This document shows, piece after piece, positions 52,127 through 63,393 of a stretch of DNA of 64,000 nucleotides (positions within the stretch are counted from its first letter, which is position 1; each line of letters opens with the position of its first letter). The translations under genes were made by a program, and so were the position numbers. The notes under the pieces were generated by a model. It was given only the letters and a program-made list of their open reading frames with translations, made no database searches and was not told the origin of the DNA. Source of the DNA: Pseudopyrenochaeta lycopersici (taxonomy: Eukaryota > Ascomycota > Dothideomycetes > Pleosporales > Pseudopyrenochaetaceae). The stretch lies in NCBI GenBank assembly GCA_003313425.1, contig NHZP01000037.1, positions 186,001-250,000 of the forward strand. Reading direction: 5' to 3'.

Positions 52127-53927
52127 ATGCCTCTTTCCTCGATCATTAGTTCCATGCGCGCTCATACACGCTCCCAGCGCAACAACTCCTTCCAGGCCAA
52201 TACGGAAAAGCTAGAATGGCGACTCGCGGAGATGTTCGTGAGGACCTGGGACTTGGGCTTTACAGCCTTTGGTGGACCACCTGTCCACTTCCAAATTCTT
52301 CATCGTAGGTTTGTAGAAGGTGTTGGATTTGGCGGTGGAAGCAAGTGGATTGATGAACAGACTGTAAGTATGTCATGATACCAATATCAACGACCGCTGG
52401 GGAAATGAAAAGGACGGTATTGATCAATTGGCGGTACGCATCGTTAATAGGACTGCAGTATCAAGAGCTCTTTGGAATATGTCAGGCACTCCCAGGTCCG
52501 GGTTCCACGAAGATGGTATTTTGCATCGCAATGATTCGTGCAGGCATTATTGGAGCCATCTTCACCTTCCTCCTTTGGAGCTTGCCTGGCGCAATTGGAA
52601 TGTATGGTCTATCATTAGGCGTTCAACAGATGCCTGACCGGTTACCGCCTGCAGTTTACGCCATGCTAAGCGGGCTGAATGCGAGTACTGTAGGAATCGT
52701 CGCGTTGGCCGCTGTGCAAGTAAGTCTCCGTCACGACGAGTCAGTGGCTGGATAGCTTACGGTCAACAGTTAGCGGAGAAAGCCATCAAAGACCGTCTCA
52801 CGAGGATCCTAGTTATCATGGGCGCTTGTGCGGGCCTATGTTACAACGCGCTCTGGTACTTTCCTATTTTGATTCTGACTGGCGGCGTAGCCACCGTTAT
52901 TTGGGATGTCTGGCTGCAACAGCGGATCGGCAAGCTACGAAGCAAATGGGAAGCGAAGAGAAGGCGAGCAGCAAGAAATGAAGGAGGAGATGCTGAAGGC
53001 GTCAACGCATCACAGAGCATCCCGTTAGAGGAACATACGCAAGCAGCTCTGTCAGGGCTCACTCAGCGAAAGCCGCAGGTAGAGGGCTCGGGAGGTCGCA
53101 TCTCGACGGAGCAAGAGCCTTCTAGACAAAGTCCTTTCGATACAGGCTCAGCACAAGGAGGCGCAGAAAACACCGAGGTAGTTGCTGTTGCAGACACGCA
53201 GACTCATAACATTTCCGTCAAGCTGGGCATCTCGCTCATTGTAGGTTTTTTGAGTATGTAAACGCCCCGCTTTCCAGGCTCGTGCTAACCTTGCATAGTA
53301 TCGTTTATAATCATCATGGTTCTCCGCGGTATTCTTTCCAATAGACCTCGCCCCTTCGATCTTTTCTCGAACATGTACCTCGCTGGCACCATCATTTTCG
53401 GCGGCGGACCAGTCGTCATCCCTCTGCTTCGTTCATACGTTGTTGATCCTGGCTGGGTCTCGCCTCGCGACTTCCTCCTTGGCCTTGCTATTATTCAAGC
53501 TTTCCCTGGGCCAAACTTCAATTTCGCAGTCTACCTAGGCGCGTTGACGCTCGCAGGTTCCGGTACTCCTACGGTCTTTGGCGCAATGCTAGGCTATCTA
53601 GGCATTTTCTTCCCCGGAATCATCCTCGCAGTCGGTGTCCAGTCCATCTGGCAAGCTCTGAGGGCAAAGGCATGGGTTATCAGTTTGCTCAGAGGCATCA
53701 ATGCTACAGCTGTTGGACTTGTTTTTACAGCTGTGTATCGGCTTTGGGAGATCGGATACTTGACGGCGGAGAGTAGCGATGGTAGAAGTCTTGCTGAGGA
53801 GCCGTGGTGGGTTGTAGTGGCCGCAGTTACGTATGCCGAGACCGCATGGTTCAAGGTACCCCCGGCGATAGCGATCGTTTTCGGCGCTGTTCTGGGTTTG
53901 GCATGGTTTGGTGCTGTTAGGCAGTGA
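52127..53927 (+). CDS. Chromate ion transporter family (ChrA/CHR) membrane protein
   Basis: Four exons: 52127-52363, 52459-52719, 52770-53253 and 53299-53927, with introns of 95, 50 and 45 bp, all GT-AG and in phase, giving 536 residues. The protein is two homologous halves. The first has FGGPPVHF (48-55) and QALPGPGSTKMVF; the second has FGGGPVVIP (~361) and QAFPGPNFNF. Each half has about five to six hydrophobic segments, and they are separated by a polar ~140-residue loop. This is the long-chain CHR architecture, known in bacteria and fungi for chromate efflux in exchange or symport at the plasma membrane. The usual cellular substrate in fungi may be sulfate-like. No defect was seen. Confidence 0.88.
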
Positions 53928-54596
53928 GATTGTGCCAATGCAGAGCTAGGATGAGCTGAAGAGACAGGAGGCGGGTGTCGGCGGCACGAAACGTTCTGAA
54001 ATGAATTATTAGAAATATGATTTTGCGTCAAGATTACGTACCTTCCTTTTAACGAGCCGAGTACACCTCTAGCATTAGTGTCATCTAGCTCCTTTCGACT
54101 AATTAACTTAGATCTCTGCTCTACCCTTACCAGCGCTTATGGGCATCGACGGTCCGAACTCCTTATCGCCCTCAGAGATCAAACTAGAGTACCTTTACTC
54201 CGCCATAATGATTGCAGTGCTCATGCGAAGATCCATTTGTTGTAAGACCATACAGCAGCTGTATCCCTAAGATATGCAGACCCTTTCCACCTTTGTACGC
54301 GCTTGCATCGACGGCGTTCTTCCACCTAATACTCACTCTGATTGCTGAATTTGCCACTGCTTGGATTTAGACGGAGGATGGGTAAAGACTCGGGATTGGG
54401 GTATATGGGGCATCGTTCTAGGTACACTTCCATACTTTCAGTAGATGGAACCTTGATTGCAGAGGAACCGCCACAGGCCCTAACGAGGCAAAAACTTCGT
54501 GCATGTAATAGTTTACATTCACAATATTGTAGATAAAGGATAGACCTTAGTAGTGGTAGCCTGCATATCCCACGGGAGAGGTCAGGGTAAGTGAAA

Positions 54597-54627
<31 letters not shown>

Positions 54628-55560
54628 AAGAAGAAGAAGAAGAAGAAGAAGAAGAAGAAGAAGAAGAAGAAGAAGAAGAAGAAGAAGAAGAAGAAGAAGA
54701 AGAAGAAGAAGAAGAAGAAGAAGAAGACTGTAGAATTTGTGATGAATTTCTGAGACACGAATTTCCGTGCTGTTTCAGCAGTGTACGCATTTAGAGGAGT
54801 GGCGGGTGGTGACATATATAGTACGGCACTGATTGCATTCGGTCCAATAAGCAGTCATACCGCTTCGTTTTCAACCCACTTAGCACTCGTACCATTTGGC
54901 ATCCGCACCACATCGTGACCAAACACTGGGCATTCCACCACTTGGCAAACCACAATCTACACGGGAGGACTGGCTGATCTCTATCCGGACAAAGCATTTC
55001 ATTCAGTGACGCTCCCGTCGGACCTCAAATTCATGTACGAGCACCCTTTGTACTTCCTCCAGAGTTCCAATCACATTCCAAATCTTGTGGCGTGATTACT
55101 ATCCCAGTAGTGACACCAGAGAGGTGTGCAGAAGCTACAGCAATCGTACCTAGACTACATCCGATGCTTCTGGCTTGCATCAGCTATGGTCATAATGGCA
55201 GGTCTTACGTGCTTACGATCTATCTGCAACGCTCTGAACACCAAAATCAACAAGCAACTTGAGGCTATAACCTGACTAAATAGCTATTATCGCGATCTTC
55301 TTTGTGGAGAGGTTTATAAGTTGCACCTTTTTTGTTTCGTGCTGCTCCTCTAAAATGCTGGGATCTACTTCTTCACCTGATGAGACAGTCCTGCTAACAT
55401 TGCACACGAATTTTATCAGAACCCTCTGGAGGTCTTCGGGCAAGGGCGATTGAGCTTTGGGGGCTTGTACTGCAGCCCATCTGACATCCCTATCTTGGTT
55501 CGATAGATTTTCTATACATTGTCAAATACCGATGCCGAACGAAACTGGAACATTGATAGC
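53928..55560. other. Intergenic stretch with a (GAA)n tract
   Basis: No gene supported. Long poly-Ser and poly-Phe frames on the minus strand are produced by the trinucleotide tract at 54598-54727 and are not genes. Confidence 0.5.
54598..54727. repeat. (GAA)n microsatellite, about 43 units
   Basis: 130 bp of uninterrupted AAG/GAA triplets, all purine on the plus strand. Such homopurine tracts can form triplex (H-DNA) structures and are often length-variable. It lies between the ChrA gene and the SAM/HMG gene. Confidence 0.97.
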
Positions 55561-57004
55561 TCAGAGGGGCTTGGCCTTGTCAAAAGCTTCGTGGGCGATT
55601 CTGGCCAGCTCCCCAGCTCTTAATAGTGCTGCAAATGAGGATGGAGGACGAAATTCCATGGGCTGTTGCGTAGACGAAGAGAATTGAGTGAGTCGATCGA
55701 GCGCGGAAGAAGCGCGTTCGAGACTTTGCACTGGTGGCAGTAAAACTTGGAAGAACTCCAGAGCATTACTAGATGGAAGGAAAGGTGCTCTTTTTTGGTG
55801 CAGAGCAGCAGACCATGGTGACGCAGATACACGTGAGCTAGCATCGGTTATGCGAGGGGAGTTCAATCCTGTCAAGGAATGTGTTACCGGGAATGTTGAT
55901 TCTGACAGGTAGGAATGATCTGCTCGATTATGACCCATTGCAAAGGAGTTCAATTCTTCTGAGCTGCTTATGCTATTTGACGATCGGCTGCTGTACTCAT
56001 GGGCACTGCTTCGTGTCGAAGTACTTGTCTGGGTCTCCGACTTAGAACTTATGTCTTCTGCACCTGTTACCCTAAGTCACAAACACTAGTAAGTGGCTTT
56101 TCAACGAACCTTTGCGTGACACAGTGTGTTTCATCTTAAAGTCCTTGAGATACTTTTGATATGCATCGTACTCCGGGGACAATTTATACGCTGTCATTTT
56201 CGCGTGATACTTCTCTTTCCCAGCGTTGGCTTGGCGTTGGTAGGTTTCTTGAGCTTCTACGGGTAAATTCTGCCATCGTTCACCAATAACCTTTGCAGTT
56301 TCTGCAAATGTCAAATCATGGCTCTTTAAAGACCTCCTTATATCTGCCTCTTGTCAATCTCCCTATATGTATAGGTGGGGAAACCACTAACGGTTGGAGA
56401 AAATCACATAGGCAGTTAAAGGTCGCTCCGGTGCATGTTCATCCGGCTGAACAAGGTTAGTAACACTTCGAGAGTGGATAGTATGGACATGATGCACTTG
56501 GACCATACTGACTTTCAGACGTCGCCTATACTTTCGTTTCATGCTTGAGTCAGTAGTACGATGTACAGACGTGCCCCCCTGTATCCGTTTGCGATCCGGG
56601 GGAAATTCGTCGTTTCGGTGGGACTCATGAACACCGATATCTTTGCTAAGAGTGATTGGAGGGCGGTAATTGTGCGCACGGACTCGCGATTCTGCAATGG
56701 CCTGCTGAAGCTTCTGTTGATATGTCAAAATCAGTGTGGTAAAGCTGTCAGATCTTTATAGTGAAGACGTGAGTTTTGAAGACGAAGAGAAAGATCGTAC
56801 ATACCCTTTGATGACCAAGTTTGACGTTCAGAGAGTTTCTAGAATATATGTGATTTCGTCCTGAGTAGGTAAGGTCGCGGCGACTCACAGATCCGATTCC
56901 CTAATATCTAGTAGCGTCTCCCAGGTATCAAACCCTTCAGCGACCAAAACCTCAAGGTATTGGGACAGTCCTAATCGATCTAGTTCTTCCCCGAGGCCGG
57001 TCAT
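55561..57004 (-). CDS. SAM-domain + HMG-box protein
   Basis: Five exons: 57004-56889, 56838-56805, 56713-56392, 56349-56110 and 56063-55561, with introns of 50, 91, 42 and 46 bp, all in phase, giving 404 residues. Residues ~1-65 form a sterile alpha motif: LDRLGLSQYLEVLVAEGFDT, LLDIRESDLNSL, then VKLGHQRKLQQAI. A basic linker (KRKYRRRLKV) leads to an HMG box at ~147-222 (ERPLTAYVIFSN, FAETAKVIGERWQNLP, YHAKMTAYKLSPEY), and the tail is Ser-rich. HMG boxes bend DNA in the minor groove; SAM domains form oligomers. Proteins of this layout occur in filamentous ascomycetes, some linked to development. The start ATG is only 12 bp downstream of an LTR-like sequence (57017-57125). Confidence 0.82.
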
Positions 57005-57016
57005 TTTGAGTAGATG

Positions 57017-57125
57017 TGTTGAAGCAAGTGATTGTGTTGTTGTTATTGGATGCAGGCGGAGTGCCTCATATATATGTACACATTCCCAACGCCTGTTACA
57101 TGTTCAGCCACCGTGATATCCGACA
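57017..57125 (-). promoter_or_regulatory. LTR-like leader directly upstream of the SAM/HMG gene
   Basis: About 109 bp matching the copia LTR at 12880-12998 in the same orientation as the gene: TGTCGGATATCACGGTG at the start, a TACATATATATG box, GAGGCACTCCGCCTG, and CAATCACTTGCTTCAACA at the end, 12 bp before ATG 57004. Its TATA-like box lies ~65 bp upstream of the ATG. No target-site duplication was seen (AGTCC and AGATG flanks). Confidence 0.6.
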
Positions 57126-57557
57126 AGTCCATCCAAATCCAGTCCAGTGCTAGTCCAGTCCAATTAGATCACTGTCACGACCACCCTGGACCTCAGAACT
57201 CTCACATTGGCTGCTCACTTGCTGACTTTGACGGGTATGCCCTCTGCCCTTTATAGACTGCTTCTCTGCTCGCACCCTATTGCCTCCGCCGTGCAGATTG
57301 CCCACCATGGGCCGTACTAGCGCACCTGGCTATGTGACCATTCCGTCCCGCTTTAATCGTACGAAAGATGCCCAGATGTCATACCCGAAGAAATAGCGTG
57401 TGCCTAGTATTGGCCATGCCCGTTGAGTACCTTTGTCGATGTTAGATGGAGAGACACACTGTAAGATGCCAAAGCCAGCGCTGATTTGAAGATTAATGAT
57501 GCGGCAGCAGATCCCATGGTAAGCCGTTGCAGGATCCTATCTGCGCCTTTCGTGCGC
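57126..57557. other. Intergenic stretch
   Basis: Upstream of the LTR-like leader and downstream of the regulator pseudogene; it contains short direct repeats of TCCAGTCCA/GTCCAGTCC near 57140-57160. No gene seen. Confidence 0.4.
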
Positions 57558-59979
57558 CTAGACAGCTCCACAAAGAGGGCCTCGTGCGTCCTTGTTGTGG
57601 TCATCAACTTGCGTTGAGAAGTAGCTGCTGAAGACTTCAGCTCCAGTGTGCGGAGAGAAGGTTAAGCCAACCGTCGCGGGATTATACGGTACGAACTTCA
57701 ACATGGCTGGGTTCGTAGTTGAGGCCGGCCCCATCGTGACGAATTGCGCCTGCATATGCGTGATCAGGCCAGCGTCGGATCCATTGCCTTGCGCGCTTTG
57801 TCTTGGAAACGTCATTGCATCCTCAACCCATAGGTCGGACATATCCGGAGAAAGTCGCTTTGCCACGCTCTCAAAGGAGGCGAGAGCTACATGGTAAGCA
57901 CGTTTCGCTACAGGATCATCCATGATCCGCAGCCACTGCACCGCCTTCTTCACATAATAGATGACAACTATGCGGTCTTGGGATGAGGGCGTCGCGTGTG
58001 AGAGACGAAGAAGGAACACAGATACGGCCTGCATCACGTGATGGACAATGCACCACCATGGACCCTTATCGTAGATAGAAAGGGAGTTTGGCTCGTCAAG
58101 AAGGAATTCTATGATCGTTTTCGCGGCCTCAACGCAGCTGTTTGACATGAGCCTGGCGAAACTTGCCTCGTTCCCCTCCCTCAAGCACTGCCTCCGGCCA
58201 CTAAAGCACGGGCGAGTAAGAAGCATTCTAGCGCTACAGAGCTGGAAACCAAGGAGCATGCGCTCGCGAACGAATGTTAACCCCAAGGAGCTGGAGCGAG
58301 CCTCGAAGGTGAACTCAGAAGGTAGTGACATAACCCACTGGTCGAGGCGCTGGCCTAGCTTAATCATATCCTGCTGGATATCACCCGGAGACCAGATCAT
58401 TGTGCCTGCTGAGTAAAGCGACGTGAGGATGTTTTGGGTTATGATGGATAACTGGACGGCAGCCCTGAAGTAAGACCCGGAGTTCGCTTCTGCAGTGTCT
58501 AGACCAGCCAGTGTCTGAGGAGCTTCCATGATGCCATTGGAAGAGATGGAAAATATTAGGCTTGGTGAGTTGGAAGTCACACTCCCCTTCTTCATGCGGT
58601 ACGCTGCCTCCATTTCATCTGATATCTGATCGTCCGGCACGGGAATTGGCAATGGCACCGAGCAGCACATATCAAGAATGATGCTGGGGCGGCCCGTCAC
58701 GATGCTAAGTGTCCGCTCAAGCGAGTAAAGGCTCCACCAGATGCGGACCAGCATCTCTCGCTTGGTCGCGGCGGCGGATGAGTCTTCGTTGCGAACATGG
58801 AGGCCGAGCGAGTAGGCCGAGCGGGGGGCCACGCCTACAATTGTCCATGCCCTGCTGCTGTCAGAGGTCCATCCATCGAGTAGGCGAGCACAGTTTTGGA
58901 GGTCTTACCGACTGACCTGGCCTATAGACAACCAGTAGAATGCAAGGAGCCCAAAAACCTGGATCTGAGGCACATCCGCAAGACCTGTAATGGCAGATTC
59001 ATTCAGACCAGACGCCCGTGCTCTGGCCTGGTAGATGAGGTGATCTCGCTCGCCGGCTCGCCAGCTGGCCTTAATGAGATGCGAGTACTTTGCACCGATT
59101 GCAAGCACCAAATTCAAGATTGCCTGCCATTTCGGATTGAGATGCGGTACAGTACCATTTCGCAGCCCTGTGAAGTGCTCTCGGAACTGGCGTTCGAATG
59201 TCTGGCGCGAGAGAATGGGGAAGGAGCCTTGACCATGTAACATGACAGCAGGCGCTCCGCTGTCTCTGGTTGCGGGAGCTCGTACGGATCGACAAAACAG
59301 CCCACATCGACGCTTTCGCTATCTGTCCAGAAGCTAAAAGAATTCACCTGTTCGCTACCCACTGCGTGTGATCCTCTTCGCTGGGGCATCTTTCCCGTCT
59401 CTTCATCCGCTCGCTCTTCCTGTGCCACTGCAACTGCCCGTAGCCATTGGACCTCTGAGCTCTTTCCAACGAAGCCTGTAGCAAGCGCACATTCGCCTTT
59501 GTGCAGATCCTCGTCCAGCATGTCTAGAGATTCCGTACGGAATACTTCTTGAGGGACCTTGACGTTAAAATTTCTGCTCTCTTGCGGACCATGGTTGTCA
59601 GTGTCAGGATTCGAAGACGGTGTCGTCTTCCGAACATCTGATATATCTCCTTCAACCTATGGGCATGTCAGCAGTTCAGGCTTGATATAACGTCGGCACC
59701 ACGAGACAAAAGATGCGTACTGCGTCTAGGGTATGCGCAATTCTAGCCTTGTCTTTTTCGCTTGCGCAGTTTTCCAGTCCTTTTAAAAGTCCCGCCATCT
59801 GTTCGCATCGCTCAGTGACACTGGACTTATTAGTATAGCGGCACATACGGTACGAGAGCCTGTATTCACATCTTTAGCCTATCTTTTCGAGGCAGTATAT
59901 AAACGCACTCGCGGCGCCTGCTAGCGCAGTGCTTGCACTGCGGTTTCTCTCCGGTGCATTTGATCTTGTAGGAGCGGCA
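57558..59979 (-). pseudogene. Zn2Cys6 transcription-factor gene, damaged
   Basis: Minus-strand exons: 59979-59870 (Cys cluster), 59820-59721, 59656-58909 and 58857-57558, with introns of 49, 64 and 51 bp. The first exon gives CRSYKIKC...CKHC...RRREC, five of the six cluster cysteines. The first Cys should be in a further upstream exon, because CTGACAACG...TAG just before 59979 reads as a splice acceptor. That exon was not found before copia sequence begins at about 60075. Downstream, the fungal transcription factor domain is recognisable (YELPQPETAERLLSCYM, GSFPILSRQTFERQF, LNLVLAIGAKYSHLIK, RAWTIVGVAPRSAYSLGLHV). The frame is lost near 59225 (between YMVK and SFPIL), a short deletion relative to the family. 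The gene is therefore probably inactive. Confidence 0.7.
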
Positions 59980-60088
59980 CTACGTGTAGGGTCGTTGTCA
60001 GCAACTGTTCAAGCGAAAGAGAGGAGTGAATATGGCTGCGCCCATTAGATGACTGCCGAAAGCGCTCTGACCCCCAGCTCTTCACCGC

Positions 60089-63000
60089 ATGGCTGACCAA
60101 TCAAGTTCAGTGCCGCCGTCGCTTAAAAACCCGACGAACTCCATGAAAGGCATGGGACATCCAGGGCCGGCAGCTATCGAACACCTAGTCCAGCAATCTG
60201 AGGGGGTGCGCATTAAGGGAGTTACAACAGTCAAGTGCGACGCGTGCGGAAGAGCCAAAACTAAGCGGCAAATACGACGCACACCTCGATCAAACCACGA
60301 AGGGCCAGGAGAAAGACTAGCTATTGACTTCCATTCTTATGAGGAGGGAAGCTCAACGAAGGAGAAGAGTCAAATGCTCGTCACCGATCGATACTCCGGT
60401 TTCCTATGGGACTTTTACTTCAAGGACAATCGACTTGGGAAGTCAATCATTAGGTTACTAGATATTATTGTCCAGTTCCTGAAGAAGCAGTACAACATTA
60501 CTGTTAAAGTGATCGAATGTGATGGTGAGATTGCAACTACGAAGCCGGAGGTAGCACGATGGTGTACCGCGCAAGCAATACGACTCGAGCCTTCAGCTCC
60601 AGATACCCAAGCACAAAACGGTGGTGCTGAACGCTCAGGGGGTGTAGTCAAAGATAAATCTCGCGCGATGAGGTTAGACGCAAACTTGCCATGGGAGCTG
60701 TGGCCAGAGATTACACGAGCAGCGGTGTATCTATACAATCGAACGCCGAACTACTCGAATCATTGGAAGTCACCGTACAAAGTCTTCTTCACATTTGCAG
60801 CTCTCCGAAACGGTATCGCCACAACACCTCGAAAACCGAACCTGGCACACCTAAAAGCATATGGCTGCAAGGCCTTTGCCTTGACTGATGACACTCTTCG
60901 AGGCAAATCACGACTCCAACGTCTTGATCCGCGAGCTTGGATTGGATACCTAGTTGGATATCGGTCGTCCAATATCTACAGGATCTAGATTCCAACGATG
61001 GGCAAGGTGATCAGCACTCGAGACGTAGTGTTCGACGAAGACACGATATTCAACGGGAAGACAGAAGACATTATGGACAATCTCATGCACAGCACCTTGA
61101 ACGAGATAGCTGCATGGGTGAGATCCGCTGAGCTTCCAGAACCTACCCACGATCAACCAGAGACTGAAACGTTCTTTGAAGATGACACAACACAGGATAC
61201 TGAGCCAACCCAAGAATATGATAGCCCAGGATACCGCCAAGGAAGGAAGACGGGGTACACCTATCCTACGCCACCAGCGACTCCACCGCCGGTAGCGCTG
61301 CTTGCGCATCTGCTAGCAGGCGCTTATCAGGAAGATACTCAAGACTCAGATGCCTCATCAAAGACCGTCCCATGGAAGGCCGCATTCATGGCTGGGACGC
61401 AGGCTGGGAACATCGGAACGTACGAAGGCAGGCCAGTGGATAAAGCTCAAATGAAACGAATGCTGGCACAAGGACTAAGGCCTCATCTCAACCAACTTCC
61501 ACCGCCACCGTCAACCCAGAGGCAGGTAGAAGAACATCCACTCAGAGACTACTGGAAGGAAGCCCAGAGAGAGCATCTTAAGAGTCATGAGCACATGAAA
61601 TCATGGTCTGAAGTGCCCGCAAAGAAAGTAAAAGTAAAGGGTCAACAGATCTTAGACTGCATGTGGGTGTACACCTACAAGCTCGACAAGGACTATCGCT
61701 TTAAGAGCTGTAAGGCGCGATTAGTCGTCCGAGGAGACCAACAGAGAAATATTACTTCTCAGGAAACCTATGCAGCTACTCTCGCGAGCCGGTCGTTTCG
61801 AATGCTGATGGCGATCGCTGCTCATTTTGATCTTGAGCTCAAACAGTACGACGTCACGAATGCTTTCGTTCATGCAGCAATGGACCGAGAGATCTACATG
61901 AGAATGCCACATGGCTATCGGAAGCCTGGGACAGTGCTGCAAGTCAACAAGGCCTTATATGGGCTCCGAATATCACCAGTCCTCTGGCAGAAGGAATTCA
62001 CATCAACCCTCAAGAAACTGGGCTTTCAGAGCGTCCCTCACGAGCCATGCTGCCTAATTAAAGACGGAATTATCATATTCTTCTATGTCGACGATATCAT
62101 TCTTGCATACAGCAAGCAGAAGGAGACTGAAGCCCAGGAAGTGATCCAACATCTTAGAGACAAGTACTCAATAACTGGCGGAGATGATCTTCAATGGTTT
62201 CTGGGAGTCGAAGTCATCAGGAGCCGAGAGCAGCACAAGATCCAGCTATCACAAGCAGCATGCGCGGACAAGATCAGCCGTTTAGTCGACAGAAAGGATA
62301 TCCGACACGACACTCCAATGGCGGCCATTGAACTCAAGCCTCGGGAAGGCCTGGCTACTCTTTCAGAAATCAACAAGTACCAGCGAAAGATTGGATCTCT
62401 AATGTTTGCAGCTGTGACTACTCGTCCAGACATTGCATTTGCGACGTCACGACTAGCACGCTTTTTGATGAATCCGGGACAGGAGCATCATGATGCAGCC
62501 GATCGAGTTCTCCTCTACCTGCAGAGCACCAGAAATCGAGCGCTCGAGCTCGGCGGAGATAGTCGACTTGAAATCGCGAGCGACGCCTCTTTTGCCGATA
62601 ACACACTAGACAGAAAGAGCTCACAGGGATATACAATCAAGTTGTTTGGTGGCTTGATAGCTTGGAAAGCAAGCAAGCAAGATACAGTCACAACCTCGAC
62701 GACAGAAGCTGAGCTTCTTGCGCTATCGCAAGTTGCAAAAGAAGCTATATTCATATCACGACTACTCAAGGAACTGCAAATCAAACTGCCTGAGGACACA
62801 ATCACGATACAATGCGATAACACTCAAACCATCCGGCTAATCAATGAAGAGGTCTCACGGTTGCAAACCAAGCTTCGGCATATAGACATTCACAATCATT
62901 GGCTGAGACAGGAAGTGTTAAGAAGAAGTATTCGGGTCATCTATGTCCAATCGGCTGACATGCTAGCTGATGGTTTTACAAAGGCGCTGCCAGCCAACAA

Positions 63001-63121
63001 ATGGGCACAATTTCTAAGCCAAATGGGCCTTGTAGAGCGTACAGGAAGCATAGATCTAACAGCAGCACCCCTTGAAGAGATCCAAAGCCAAATTGAGAAG
63101 CTAGAGATCGAACAGGCGTAG
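60089..63121 (+). pseudogene. Copia Pol (integrase-RT-RNase H) with one nonsense codon
   Basis: A single frame of 1,011 codons interrupted only by TAG at 60986-60988. Relatives have Trp there (VWIPHL in the fusion element), so TGG to TAG is the simplest change. In order: HHCC zinc region (HPGPAAIEH...CDACGRAK), integrase core (LAIDFHSYEEGSS, PDTQAQNGGAERSGG), a long linker with TPPATPPP, RT from WVYTYKLDKDYRFKSCKARL through YVDDIILAY, and RNase H (ASDASFADN, TSTTEAEL, CDNTQTI) to the natural stop. The mutation fits a CpA-to-TpA change on the other strand, the RIP signature, but a single event proves nothing. Confidence 0.88.
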
Positions 63122-63221
63122 CTAGACGGTGATCGATGCTTCTACACGACCTCTAGATTCACTAGGAGACAACGGAAGTGTTTCTTGTCCAGCTTGAAAT
63201 GGTTTCCAAGCTGAGGGGGTG

Positions 63222-63393
63222 TGTCAGATACAAGCGAGGGTATGCGATACTGTATTGTAGTACAAAGCTCGGGTGTAACCACTTGGCACACACACTCTCG
63301 ATAAAAGGAGAAAAGAGGTAACACAGAATCAAGAAACAACGTTCATCATCAAAATTCATCAAAGATTAAGCTAAATAGTCCTTGAATCTGACA
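63222..63393 (+). repeat. 3' LTR of the 60-63 kb copia (172 bp)
   Basis: TGTCAGATACAAGC...CTTGAATCTGACA. The first and last eight bases are exact inverted repeats (TGTCAGAT/ATCTGACA). It is preceded by the purine tract GAGGGGGTG at 63214-63221. Confidence 0.9.

Larger units (their letters stand above)
60075..63393 (+). mobile_element. 5'-truncated copia retrotransposon with 3' LTR
   Basis: Starts inside the region before the integrase zinc domain (left edge about 60070-60090), contains integrase, reverse transcriptase and RNase H, a purine tract (GAGGGGGTG), and ends with a 172-bp LTR. No 5' LTR, gag or protease was found to the left, where the damaged Zn2Cys6 gene lies. An isolated fragment of this LTR family is at 27104-27191. 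Confidence 0.85.

Noticed and set aside
54326..54815. Poly-Ser and poly-Phe frames on the minus strand
   Set aside because: Translation of the (GAA)n microsatellite.
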